Counted from the first letter of the stretch, positions 55,801 to 62,826 are shown. The stretch is 64,000 bases of DNA from Serratia plymuthica (GCF_018336935.1 NZ_CP068771.1:4774001-4838000); one strand, 5' to 3'. Notes: generated by a model from the sequence alone, not told the origin. Made by a program: numbers and translations.

Positions 55801-55952
55801 GTCATTCACTGGTTGCAACAAGGCTGGTGGCTGCGATCCGTCAGCAGTTCACGATCCCTTTTAACCTGCGCTCTGTCTTTATGGATGCCACTGTCAGTGG
55901 ACTGAGTGTGCAGATCGATACGGCGCTGGCACAAAAGCAGGAGGCAAAATGA
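52824..55952 (+). CDS. NRPS: degenerate C-A(Asp)-PCP
   Basis: The 1042-residue protein begins with a condensation-like domain (about 1-420, LSFQQEEF start) in which HHxxxDG is replaced by P140-A-I-G-F-D145-W; the catalytic second His is missing. The A domain, about 445-930, has pocket residues that I read as D-L-T-K-V-G-H-V-G, matching Asp-type codes (GPLTTDLGNTT, KITPSHL, LGGEM, HYGPTETCVG). The PCP has S995 (GGHSL). No release domain follows. An inactive C domain suggests either a free-standing Asp-loading module or a docking platform. The next gene codes for a SyrP-like hydroxylase, which in other pathways hydroxylates PCP-bound Asp, so this carrier probably holds beta-hydroxyaspartate. 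Confidence 0.88.
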   Translation: MTLMPDNTWEGFPLSFQQEEFCAERVNEKIRTLCLRFDIKGVIDKIVLNNALNNIVEKNEILRTHYRTLQNQSKNPLMVISETALLHLDDIDLLSEAERQSVIASEMAALENGEVVNRDDVINASLLSRGDYHTLLLEVPAIGFDWLSGNLLMQQVAAEYHALIQQMAVGENHVVQYVDFAQWQREEDQKNHVNNGDTYAQTQLANATALNLPLEMKSEKTDFNRHLLSLSVEQQSGLMAVADRLGVGQKAVLLACWTAGLWRLCGSPDAVSIRVNMLGRPFAELQHSLGRYSAPVTLNLAPLPTHAFSQLLTQCQDALSRYEPLVQVRSSGLHQISKKVNVAFDFDEAATAISLAELSWCNQSQPRVDFDTDLMLQVQVGEVLRCTLNVRNGTIPDAGIQAISQAFNASVNALLANAQQPLGHFALLNTAQQQQLLQNTVGPVALAAFEPWTQVFARQVQERPDAPALRFNDRAWSYGSLDALTNQIANMLVAKGVVPGSTVALRLERSDYLLALIIAVNKAGAAYLPLDIIMPEQRVATLLQQTAPVLLIQDDGSDIDVIGEQATLSLSTVLEAATAYPSSGPEVTIHPDALAYILYTSGTTGNPKGVKVTHRALARYIDGVQTRIGIKDPLVYLSVGPLTTDLGNTTIFPALTSGGCIVMSPHSKAEEAQEQIAFMEITQFDVLKITPSHLASLFALCQEPARVMPEKTLVLGGEMLSWGMWRLFNSFSHGCNIFNHYGPTETCVGVIAGVVETDVDAALASTVPLGQPLDHVRAYIVDAYGHLLPDGAVGELYIGGESVSTGYVFAEERDVARFIADPWHEGCVYRTGDKVRRLPNGRLEFLGRIDRQLKIRGFRVEPAEIEAILRRHAEVLDSCVIEQGESASAHLVAYVVLQDGSVGLQSALRDYLSAQLPDFMLPSYVVALPRFPLNHNGKIDISLLPHPESLYSGDNSHYVAPKSDTEKTVAGIFESLLQVTSVGQQDDFFDIGGHSLVATRLVAAIRQQFTIPFNLRSVFMDATVSGLSVQIDTALAQKQEAK

Positions 55953-56953
55953 TGTTAACCGAAGCGCGATTTGGCGGTCGTCGCCAGGTAGTGAAAGTCT
56001 CACGGCATCAAGACGTAACACTGGTGCCGTTGGTGGATGAAACACGGCGGGGAAAAATGGTCATACCTGATCGTAAAGACGTTTCTGCGCACGCTTGGGT
56101 ACTGGAACACCTGGAGCAGATGACCGAATGGCTGAACGCGCATGGCGCACTGCTGTTACGAGGATTTAACGTAACCGATACCGACGCTTTCCGTCAGGTG
56201 GTTGAGGCGACACGGGGCACGTTGCTGAACTACACCCACCGGTCAACGCCACGGAAAAGCATCAGTGCGGGGATTTACAGCTCAACCGAATATCCGGCGG
56301 ATCAGCATATTCCTCAGCACAACGAGATGTCCTACACGCTGAACTGGCCCACGCGTCTATTTTTCTACTGCGCGGTTAAACCGGGTGAAGAGGGACAAAC
56401 CCCTTTAGCGGACAGTAAAAGAATGTACCAATGCTTACCGGCAGATCTGATCGAACGCTTTGACCGGCATGGCGTTATGTATGTGCGTAACTATGGCCTA
56501 GGGCTTGATTTGAGCTGGCAGGATGTCTTCCAGACGGAGGAAGTCAGCGAAGTTGAGCGCTATTGCACGGAAAACGGCATCCAGTTTGAGTGGTTAAGCG
56601 AGGGAAGGCTTCGTACGCGTCAGGTTTGCCAGGCTACGATACGCGATAAACACAGCGGTGAGGGGATCTGGTTTAACCAGGCTCATCTATTTCATGTCAG
56701 TAGCCTCCCTCCGGAGACGGAGCAGGAATTACGTCTTGAGTTTTCTGAAATTGATCTGCCGCGTAACACGTTGTTTGGTGACGGTACTCCGATCCCAGCA
56801 GCGGATTTGGCCACCATTCGGGCGACCTACCAGCAGGAGGAGTTAGTCTTCGACTGGGAAAAGGGGGACATTCTGATCGTTGATAACGAGGTGATGTCAC
56901 ATGGGCGGCGACCTTTCAAAACTCCACGTTCCATTATGGTGGCAATGACATGA
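55949..56953 (+). CDS. SyrP/TauD-like Fe(II)/2-oxoglutarate hydroxylase
   Basis: The 334-residue protein has the TauD-family iron site H124-x-E126 (QHNEMSY) with distal H318 (MSHGRRPF) and a following Arg for 2-oxoglutarate (TPRSIMV). Glu in place of Asp in the triad is seen in SyrP-type enzymes. SyrP makes 3-hydroxyaspartate on a carrier protein in syringomycin synthesis; the adjacent Asp-type module makes the same reaction likely here. It overlaps the NRPS gene by four bases (alternative ATG three bases later) and the next gene by four, so all are translated in one series. Confidence 0.85.
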   Translation: MMLTEARFGGRRQVVKVSRHQDVTLVPLVDETRRGKMVIPDRKDVSAHAWVLEHLEQMTEWLNAHGALLLRGFNVTDTDAFRQVVEATRGTLLNYTHRSTPRKSISAGIYSSTEYPADQHIPQHNEMSYTLNWPTRLFFYCAVKPGEEGQTPLADSKRMYQCLPADLIERFDRHGVMYVRNYGLGLDLSWQDVFQTEEVSEVERYCTENGIQFEWLSEGRLRTRQVCQATIRDKHSGEGIWFNQAHLFHVSSLPPETEQELRLEFSEIDLPRNTLFGDGTPIPAADLATIRATYQQEELVFDWEKGDILIVDNEVMSHGRRPFKTPRSIMVAMT

Positions 56954-58230
56954 TCGATTCAGGCAATTTTGAGGATGTAAAACGCGAGATTGAATATGCG
57001 TATCAGCATGCGCGTTTTTTCCGTAACCATATCGATGAATCGGGCATCGTGCCCGATGCCATTGACTCTGTACAGGCGTTTAAGCGCCTGCCCGTCACGC
57101 GTAAGATGCATTATCGAAAAAATTATCCGTTTGGCGTATTGGCGGCGGGTTACACCCTGAACTCACCACACGTCATGCGTTTTCAAAGTTCGGGGACGTC
57201 GGGCGAGCGGTTGAACAGCGCGATTTTCTCCTTTGATCTGGCGCGTCGGCAGGCTACCAGCCTGAGCGTAAATGAGAAGTTCAATTCGCTCTGGCTGCCC
57301 GGAAAAAAGCTCAAGCTGTGCCGTTATGCGCCGCCTAACTGTTCAGATGTCGAGTGCGGTATTGGCTTGAGTACAATGGAGGAACGTACGTTAGCAGATG
57401 GCACATTGGTCCTGCCGGTGGCGCATGATCTGTTGGCAACCCCTCTGCGGATGATCAATCAAGCACTGGATGAAATCGTGCTTTACAATCCGGATATTCT
57501 GGTGGTGGACCCCACGCATCTGGCATTTTTGACGCGTCAGGCCACGAAGCTGGGTAGAACTATTAGCAGCAGTAACAAATTGCACATCATCTGCGGTTAC
57601 ACGCAGTTGACCCACGTGGCGCGGCGGCAAATCACGCAGTTCTTCGGTGACGATGTGCCGGTGGGCAACATGCTGGGCATGTCAGAGTTGGGTTATCTGG
57701 GCTTTGAATGCCACCACGGGAGTCTGCATCTTAACAATCAGGATTATTTCGTTGAGCTGCTGGCAAATGGGGAGGACGTGCAGGAGAACCAGCCTGGAGA
57801 ATTGATCATTTCAACTATCGATGATGGACTCATCCCGCGTATTCGCTATGCTACTGGCGATCTTTATCGCTTCGTCGCAGGTTCCTGTACCTGCGGTAGT
57901 ACCTTACCCCGCGTGGTGATCGAGGGGCGAGTAACGCAGAATCTGCAGGTGGGGAATAGGAGTATTTCGCCGACTGATTTGGATGTTGCTGTGGGCGATG
58001 CTCCGGGGATCGACCTCTACAAAATGGAGCAAAACCAGGCAGGGAAACTTACCTTCCGCTTTATCGCTAATGAGCAGTTTAATGCGTTAACCCTGGCTCG
58101 AATAAAGGATGTCGTCGGTACGTTGATTGGCCACGATGATATTGAATATCTATCGGTAGATTATATCCCCTGTGAGCGTAGTGGGAAATTCCAGTCCTGT
58201 GTTTCTCAGTTTCATGAGGTAAAGCCATGA
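56950..58230 (+). CDS. PaaK/LuxE-like ANL-superfamily enzyme
   Basis: The 426-residue protein looks like phenylacetate-CoA ligase/coenzyme F390 synthetase and acyl-protein synthetase (LuxE): DVKREIEYAYQHARFFRNHI at the start, the phosphate loop FQSSGTSGERLNS near 78-90, GMSELGYLG, and the hinge region RIRYATGDLYRFV followed by C-x-C in SCTCGSTLPR. These enzymes adenylate a carboxylate and pass it to CoA, a protein or another acceptor. It could provide the starter acyl group for the ketosynthase, or activate a carboxylate for sulfur or amine attack. It overlaps the genes on both sides by four bases, which implies equal expression with them. Confidence 0.75.
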   Translation: MIDSGNFEDVKREIEYAYQHARFFRNHIDESGIVPDAIDSVQAFKRLPVTRKMHYRKNYPFGVLAAGYTLNSPHVMRFQSSGTSGERLNSAIFSFDLARRQATSLSVNEKFNSLWLPGKKLKLCRYAPPNCSDVECGIGLSTMEERTLADGTLVLPVAHDLLATPLRMINQALDEIVLYNPDILVVDPTHLAFLTRQATKLGRTISSSNKLHIICGYTQLTHVARRQITQFFGDDVPVGNMLGMSELGYLGFECHHGSLHLNNQDYFVELLANGEDVQENQPGELIISTIDDGLIPRIRYATGDLYRFVAGSCTCGSTLPRVVIEGRVTQNLQVGNRSISPTDLDVAVGDAPGIDLYKMEQNQAGKLTFRFIANEQFNALTLARIKDVVGTLIGHDDIEYLSVDYIPCERSGKFQSCVSQFHEVKP

Positions 58231-59444
58231 GCCATTCCCCGGTCTGTAAATCTGATTTCCCAGCCCTGCAGCAAGAGATTGACGGTAATAGTATTATTTA
58301 TCTAGATAATGCCGCCACTACTCTAAAGCCTCGCGCGGTTATTAAGGCGGTCAGTGATTTTTATACCTTTAATGGAGCTAATATACATCGCGGTAAGCAT
58401 CGACTTTCCGATGAAGCATCGAATGATTATGAACATGCAAGGTTGGATGTTTCTAACTATATTGGCGCGCAAGCCAATGAATTGGTCTTTACCGGAAATA
58501 CTACGCATTCTCTGAATATCGTTGCGCATGGGCTGCAGCTAAGCAAGCAAGATATTGTCCTGGTCAATGCGGATGCCCACCATTCAAATATTCTTCCCTG
58601 GCGGCAAACAGCGGATGTGCGCTTTATTCGCACTACTGCGGAAGGGCGGCTCGATCTGGACCATTTTCGTGAGTTATTGCTGCTAAAACCAAGCGTTGTG
58701 GCATTAACTCACTGTTCAAACGTCACGGGGGTTGTGCATCCTGTCGGGCTGATGGTGGGGTTAATCAGGGCGTCCTCTAACGCTGTTATCGTCCTGGACG
58801 CAGCTCAGTCATTGCCGCATGAGCGCATTGATTTTCACCAGCTTGATGTCGACTTTGCGGCATTTTCCGCCCATAAAATGTATGGTCCAACAGGAGTAGG
58901 TCTTCTATATGGGAAATATGCCTTGCTGGAAAAATTGAAACCGTTGCAATACGGCGGTGGAACTGTCGATTGGGTTGATGCGAAAAAGCAGATAAATAGA
59001 CGCGCACCATACCATCTTGAAGCCGGTACACCCGCTATCGCTTCTGTATTAGGCACTGGAGCCGCTGTGCGTTACTTGTTGCAGTGTGATGAAAGCCTGA
59101 GAAGTGCTCATGACAGGGCATTGTCAGAGGCGATGTTGAAATCTATTGCAGAACGCCCATTCCTGTCGTTACTTGGACCGCGCGATGCAAAGGACCGGCA
59201 TGCGATATTTTCCGTGAAGTTTGACAGCAGTATCCCCGTAGGGGAGTTGACTCGTTTGCTGAGTGATTCATGGGGTATCATGTGTCGCAGTGGCTATCTT
59301 TGCGCGCAACCCTTTGTAACTGAAAAAGCACAGGGTGAAGTTATTCGTATTTCTGCCGGTGTTTACAATGAACTGTCAGAAATAGAAACGCTTTTTTCTG
59401 CTATTGATGAGCTGGCGTCCTGCGTGGGTTTGGCTACAATTTAA
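58227..59444 (+). CDS. SufS/CsdA-like cysteine desulfurase
   Basis: The 405-residue PLP enzyme starts YLDNAATTLKP, has K217 as Schiff-base Lys (SAHKMYGPTG), a nearby DAAQSLPH segment, and C359 in RSGYLCAQP, where group II desulfurases have their persulfide Cys. All catalytic parts are present. No SufE-like acceptor or cluster-assembly protein is nearby, so it probably serves the pathway: giving sulfur to the product, or acting as a C-S lyase on a Cys-derived intermediate. It is coupled by overlap to the PaaK/LuxE-like gene, and activated acyl plus persulfide is a known way to make thiocarboxylates (inference). Confidence 0.88.
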   Translation: MSHSPVCKSDFPALQQEIDGNSIIYLDNAATTLKPRAVIKAVSDFYTFNGANIHRGKHRLSDEASNDYEHARLDVSNYIGAQANELVFTGNTTHSLNIVAHGLQLSKQDIVLVNADAHHSNILPWRQTADVRFIRTTAEGRLDLDHFRELLLLKPSVVALTHCSNVTGVVHPVGLMVGLIRASSNAVIVLDAAQSLPHERIDFHQLDVDFAAFSAHKMYGPTGVGLLYGKYALLEKLKPLQYGGGTVDWVDAKKQINRRAPYHLEAGTPAIASVLGTGAAVRYLLQCDESLRSAHDRALSEAMLKSIAERPFLSLLGPRDAKDRHAIFSVKFDSSIPVGELTRLLSDSWGIMCRSGYLCAQPFVTEKAQGEVIRISAGVYNELSEIETLFSAIDELASCVGLATI

Positions 59445-59467
59445 TTTACTTTAAGGTGAGCATATAC

Positions 59468-60238
59468 ATGCGTTTTTTTAAAAATGATGAATATCTTGAA
59501 GTAGGTGAATCTACCTATATGTTTAATATGCTGAAGCAAGAGGCTCATCAGGCTCTTGTAAAAAATCCACTTATCAACCAGGTTTTGTATAAGTCTATTC
59601 TTGTACACTCGGATTTTAATGCGTCTCTTGCGTGGTGCGTAGTAGATAAACTGAATAAGGATGAAGATCGGTTTAGAGACTGGTATTTAATTGTCATTGA
59701 AATTTATAATAATAACCCCGAAATTATTAATCAGGCACTGTCTGATCTACATGCTTTCAGAGAAAGAGATCCTGCTTGCTACGGATACCTGCAGATAATG
59801 CTTTTTTTTAAGGGGTTTATCGCCTTGCAATGCTATCGCGTAGCTCATGAGTTATATTTCCAGGGAAAAAAAGAAACAGCGCTTTTTATTCAGAGTCGAA
59901 TTTCTGAAGTTTTATCAATTGATATCCATCCTGCGGCAAAAATTGGCTCGGGTATTATGTTTGACCACGCGCATTGTCTTGTTATTGGTGAGACGGCTGT
60001 TATTGGAAATAATGTTTCACTATTTCACAGTATAACATTGGGTGGTACGGGAAAAGAACAGGGGGATCGTCATCCTAAAATTGGTGATAACGTTACCATT
60101 GGTGCTGGCGCCAAAATATTGGGTAACATTAATATTGGGGATAATGCCAAGGTAGCTGCGGGATCAGTTGTTCTAGAATGCGTACTTGAGGGTAAAACCG
60201 TCGCAGGTGTTCCTGCTCGTATTGTAGATGGGCAATAA
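59468..60238 (+). CDS. serine O-acetyltransferase (CysE-like), last gene of the cluster
   Basis: The product is 256 residues from the ATG at 59468. A GTG at 59456 is in frame, but it lies within the AAGGTGAG ribosome site that fits the ATG. The N-terminal half is the helical CysE domain (ALSDLHAFRERDPACYGYLQ), and the C-terminal half is a left-handed beta-helix of hexapeptide repeats (IGSGIMFDHAHCLVIGETAVIG, TIGAGAKILGNI). The enzyme makes O-acetylserine, the cysteine precursor. It ends at VPARIVDGQ, directly after the last coil, so the C-terminal tail with its terminal Ile that docks CysK is missing. A dedicated cysteine supply for the two Cys modules is likely; weaker feedback inhibition is possible. 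Confidence 0.88.
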   Translation: MRFFKNDEYLEVGESTYMFNMLKQEAHQALVKNPLINQVLYKSILVHSDFNASLAWCVVDKLNKDEDRFRDWYLIVIEIYNNNPEIINQALSDLHAFRERDPACYGYLQIMLFFKGFIALQCYRVAHELYFQGKKETALFIQSRISEVLSIDIHPAAKIGSGIMFDHAHCLVIGETAVIGNNVSLFHSITLGGTGKEQGDRHPKIGDNVTIGAGAKILGNINIGDNAKVAAGSVVLECVLEGKTVAGVPARIVDGQ

Positions 60239-60318
60239 AGTTTATGGCGGCCAATAGCTAACAGAGTCATCTATGTACCAAGATTGCGAGCAAGGGTAAT
60301 TACAAACGTTAGTGCCGA

Positions 60319-60357
60319 TAAGGCCGCTCGATGGACGGCCTTATTAGCAATTTTTTT
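60319..60357 (+). terminator. intrinsic terminator of the biosynthetic operon
   Basis: TAAGGCCG (60319-60326) pairs perfectly with CGGCCTTA (60336-60343), followed by TTAGCAA and a seven-T run at 60351-60357. It lies about 80 bases past the serine acetyltransferase stop and ends the plus-strand operon before the right repeat. Confidence 0.8.
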
Positions 60358-60446
60358 GCTTTATTTTGTTGCATAGTTATCAGAAAAGTATTTAGTACTA
60401 TATTTTTTCATCCGGAACCGTATAGGCTAATAGAATGATTCTACGG

Positions 60447-60493
60447 GATAAAGGGTGCGCAGGAACGGCTTCTCGGTAGGGTCTTGTTTGCAT
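60447..60493 (-). pseudogene. 5' fragment of the GNAT gene
   Basis: The first codons of the GNAT gene at 35828-36253 recur here on the minus strand, beginning at the ATG complement at 60491-60493. An 8-base deletion shifts the frame after about eight codons, and homology ends at 60447. It is a leftover of the insertion. Confidence 0.8.
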
Positions 60494-60625
60494 GGCATCT
60501 CCTTTTTATTTTTTTGACACTATAGCGCAATTGACCTCGCCGGCGGCAACCCCAATAATGGCCTCCTGACTCGGGGTGCCCCAAGGGGCTGAGATTTTAC
60601 CCGTATTACCTGATCTGGATTATGC
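60447..60625. repeat. right 179-bp direct repeat bordering the island
   Basis: This copy of 36199-36386 starts at GATAAAGGG, where island sequence ends, and runs into the native riboswitch. It differs from the left copy by an 8-base deletion, one single-base deletion and three substitutions. Within it the TPP aptamer continues unbroken into CAGCGTAGGGAAG, so this is the functional riboswitch copy and the GNAT part is the broken one. Confidence 0.92.
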
Positions 60626-60689
60626 CAGCGTAGGGAAGTCTCGGTGCCCCAACCGGTACCCGCCTTCTTGAACGCCGGTTGGGAGGAAT
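60568..60689 (+). promoter_or_regulatory. TPP riboswitch controlling thiM
   Basis: The aptamer elements occur in order: GACTCGGGGTGCC, GGCTGAGA, ACCCG, ACCTGATCTGGATTATGC and CAGCGTAGGGAAG (to about 60638). The expression platform follows: CCCAACCGG (60648-60656) pairs with CCGGTTGGG (60675-60683), and the 3' arm runs into the GGGAGGA ribosome site (60681-60687) just before the thiM ATG. TPP binding therefore most likely blocks translation initiation of thiM and the coupled thiD. Confidence 0.9.
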
Positions 60690-61484
60690 ATGTTCGCTCG
60701 ACCTGATGCTTTACCCGGCGCCCGCGCCGCGGCCTGTCTGACCCAATTCAAACAACAGCCCCCGCTGATTCACTGCCTGACCAACGAAGTGGTGCAGGAG
60801 CTGACGGCTAACGTATTGCTGGCGCTTGGCGCTTCTCCGGCGATGGTGGTGGAACCGACCGAAGCGGCGCAGTTCAGCCAACTGGCGGGTGCCCTGTTAA
60901 TCAACATCGGCACTCTCAATGCCTCGCGCGCCGAATCCATGCTGGCGGCGGTAGAAGCCGCCAATGTGGCGGGAACGCCCTGGACGCTGGATCCGGTGGC
61001 GGTAGGCGGGTTGGCGTATCGCACCGCCTTTGCCCGGCGTTTGCTGGGCGAGAAGCCGGCGGCGATCCGTGGCAACGCGTCTGAAATTATGGCGCTGAGC
61101 GGCCGGCAGAGCGCCGGGCGCGGCGTAGACAGCACCGACGACTCGCTGGCGGCTTTGCCGGCGGCACGGGAACTGGCGCAGCTCAGCGGCGCGGTGGTGG
61201 CGGTCACCGGCGTGGTGGATTACATCACCGATGGCCGGCGCGACTGGGCGGTCGCCGGTGGCGATGCGCTGATGACGCGGGTGGTGGGCACCGGCTGCGC
61301 GCTTTCGGCGGTGGTGGCGGCATTTTGCAGCCTGCCGGGCGATCGGCTGGACAACGTCGCGACCGCTTGCCGGGTGATGTCGCTTTGCGGCGAACGGGCC
61401 ACGCACCGGGCTGCCGGGCCGGGCAGCTTTACCCCGGCGTTCCTCGACGCCCTGTATCAACTGCGTGCGGAGGAGCTGCAATGA
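60690..61484 (+). CDS. thiM: hydroxyethylthiazole kinase
   Basis: The 264-residue protein has the ThiM pattern: [24 protein letters not shown] at the start, the conserved [11 protein letters not shown] loop, the GNASEIMAL segment, and the nucleotide/catalytic region [17 protein letters not shown]. It phosphorylates 4-methyl-5-(2-hydroxyethyl)thiazole for thiamine salvage. Normal length. It directly follows the TPP riboswitch and overlaps thiD by four bases. It is a core gene and shows that the right edge of the island is at the thi operon leader. Confidence 0.95.
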   Translation: MFARPDALPGARAAACLTQFKQQPPLIHCLTNEVVQELTANVLLALGASPAMVVEPTEAAQFSQLAGALLINIGTLNASRAESMLAAVEAANVAGTPWTLDPVAVGGLAYRTAFARRLLGEKPAAIRGNASEIMALSGRQSAGRGVDSTDDSLAALPAARELAQLSGAVVAVTGVVDYITDGRRDWAVAGGDALMTRVVGTGCALSAVVAAFCSLPGDRLDNVATACRVMSLCGERATHRAAGPGSFTPAFLDALYQLRAEELQ

Positions 61485-62281
61485 AACGGATTAACGCTTT
61501 GACCATCGCCGGCACCGATCCGAGCGGCGGCGCCGGCATCCAGGCCGATCTGAAAGCCTTTTCTGCCCTGGGGGCTTACGGCACTTCCGTGATCACCGCG
61601 CTGGTGGCGCAAAATACCCGTGGCGTGCAGTCGGTATATAACATCGATCCGGCGTTTGTCGCCGCCCAGTTGGATTCGGTATTCAGCGACGTGCGCATCG
61701 ACAGCGCCAAGATCGGCATGCTGGCCAACGCAGATATCGTGCAGGCGGTGGCCGAACGCCTGCGCCACTACCGGCCGCCGTTCGTGGTGCTGGATACGGT
61801 GATGCTGGCGAAAAGCGGCGATCCCTTGCTGGCGCCGGAGGCGGTAGAGTCTATCCGCCGCGAACTGTTGCCGCAGGTGTCGATCATCACGCCGAACCTG
61901 CCGGAGGCTGCGGCCCTGTTGGCGTGCGCTCCGGCGGAAAATGAGCAGCAGATGCGCGAACAGGGCCGGGCGTTGCTGGCCATGGGTTGCCAGGCGGTGC
62001 TGATGAAGGGCGGCCACCTCAGCGAAAACGAAAGCCCGGACTGGTTGTTCAGCGCCGAGCAGGAACTGCGCTTCAGCGCACCGCGCGTAGCGACTCGTCA
62101 TACGCACGGCACCGGCTGCACGCTCTCCGCCGCATTGGCTGCGTTGCGCCCGCGCTATGAAGACTGGGCCGGCACGGTCGCCGCCGCCAAGGACTATCTG
62201 CAAAAGGCCTTGCAGCAGGCGGATACGTTGGAAGTAGGGCACGGCATCGGGCCGGTGCATCATTTTCACGCGTGGTGGTGA
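61481..62281 (+). CDS. thiD: HMP/HMP-phosphate kinase
   Basis: The product is 266 residues from the ATG at 61481, which overlaps the thiM stop; a much longer in-frame extension to 61325 is only the shadow of thiM. Hallmarks are [39 protein letters not shown], and the C-terminal [15 protein letters not shown] anion hole with its catalytic Asp replaced or adjacent as in the ribokinase family. It phosphorylates hydroxymethylpyrimidine and its phosphate in thiamine synthesis. Expression is coupled to thiM and thus to the TPP riboswitch. Confidence 0.95.
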   Translation: MKRINALTIAGTDPSGGAGIQADLKAFSALGAYGTSVITALVAQNTRGVQSVYNIDPAFVAAQLDSVFSDVRIDSAKIGMLANADIVQAVAERLRHYRPPFVVLDTVMLAKSGDPLLAPEAVESIRRELLPQVSIITPNLPEAAALLACAPAENEQQMREQGRALLAMGCQAVLMKGGHLSENESPDWLFSAEQELRFSAPRVATRHTHGTGCTLSAALAALRPRYEDWAGTVAAAKDYLQKALQQADTLEVGHGIGPVHHFHAWW

Positions 62282-62367
62282 TTCAACTTTTTGCCGTCGT
62301 TGTGGTCAGACTGGATCCATGCCCGGCGTTCGCCGGGTACGAGCGGGTTTAACCAAGGGAGAAGGCC

Positions 62368-62826
62368 ATGACAGGACAAAACGCACTTCGCAGCGCCATC
62401 TTTGGCGCGTTACTCAGCCTCAGTGCGGGCAGCGTTGCCCAGCAGATTGTTACCACCTCGGACGTGATCCAGCAGCCGGGTTATCAAACCGGCTGGCAGA
62501 ACATGGTGAAGGGGCAGGCTCGCCTGCCGGGCTGGGCGCGCAAAGGGGTGGGCACGTCCACTCCGGCGCAAAGCCTGAGCTGGAAGGGGCAGAACTACCT
62601 GGTGGGCAATCTGTGCAAGCCGCACGACTGCGCCAACAACTTTTTGATCGTGGCGTTTAAAGAAGACAAATCCCAGGCCTGGGCCGTGCGTGTTGAGGTC
62701 CCGAATAAGCCGGAAGCGATTGATCATCCGAAGAAATACGCCAAATACCAATGGCTGGGCAAGCCGGACGAAGACATGAAGGCGCTGCTGAAAAAGCAGT
62801 TCGAGAGCAATCCCGACTGGAAATAA
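62368..62826 (+). CDS. ivy: Ivy-type inhibitor of C-type lysozyme
   Basis: The 152-residue protein has an export signal (ALRSAIFGALLSLSAGSVAQQ) and the lysozyme-binding loop CKPHDC in LVGNLCKPHDCANNFL, the signature of Ivy. Ivy is periplasmic and plugs the active site of C-type lysozymes with the loop His. Mature size fits the family. It stands alone between thiD and the convergent gutQ gene. The start has AAGGGAGAAGG just upstream. Confidence 0.9.
   Translation: MTGQNALRSAIFGALLSLSAGSVAQQIVTTSDVIQQPGYQTGWQNMVKGQARLPGWARKGVGTSTPAQSLSWKGQNYLVGNLCKPHDCANNFLIVAFKEDKSQAWAVRVEVPNKPEAIDHPKKYAKYQWLGKPDEDMKALLKKQFESNPDWK

Noticed and set aside
37573..60238. Althiomycin or yersiniabactin-like cluster
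   Set aside because: Cy and Cys domains are shared, but there is no salicylate enzyme, methyltransferase domain, thiazoline reductase or terminal TE, while a SyrP-like hydroxylase, desulfurase and CysE homologue are added.
61325..61480. Extended thiD start 52 codons upstream
   Set aside because: The extension lies entirely inside thiM in another frame; the ATG at 61481 with the stop-start overlap gives the normal ThiD length.
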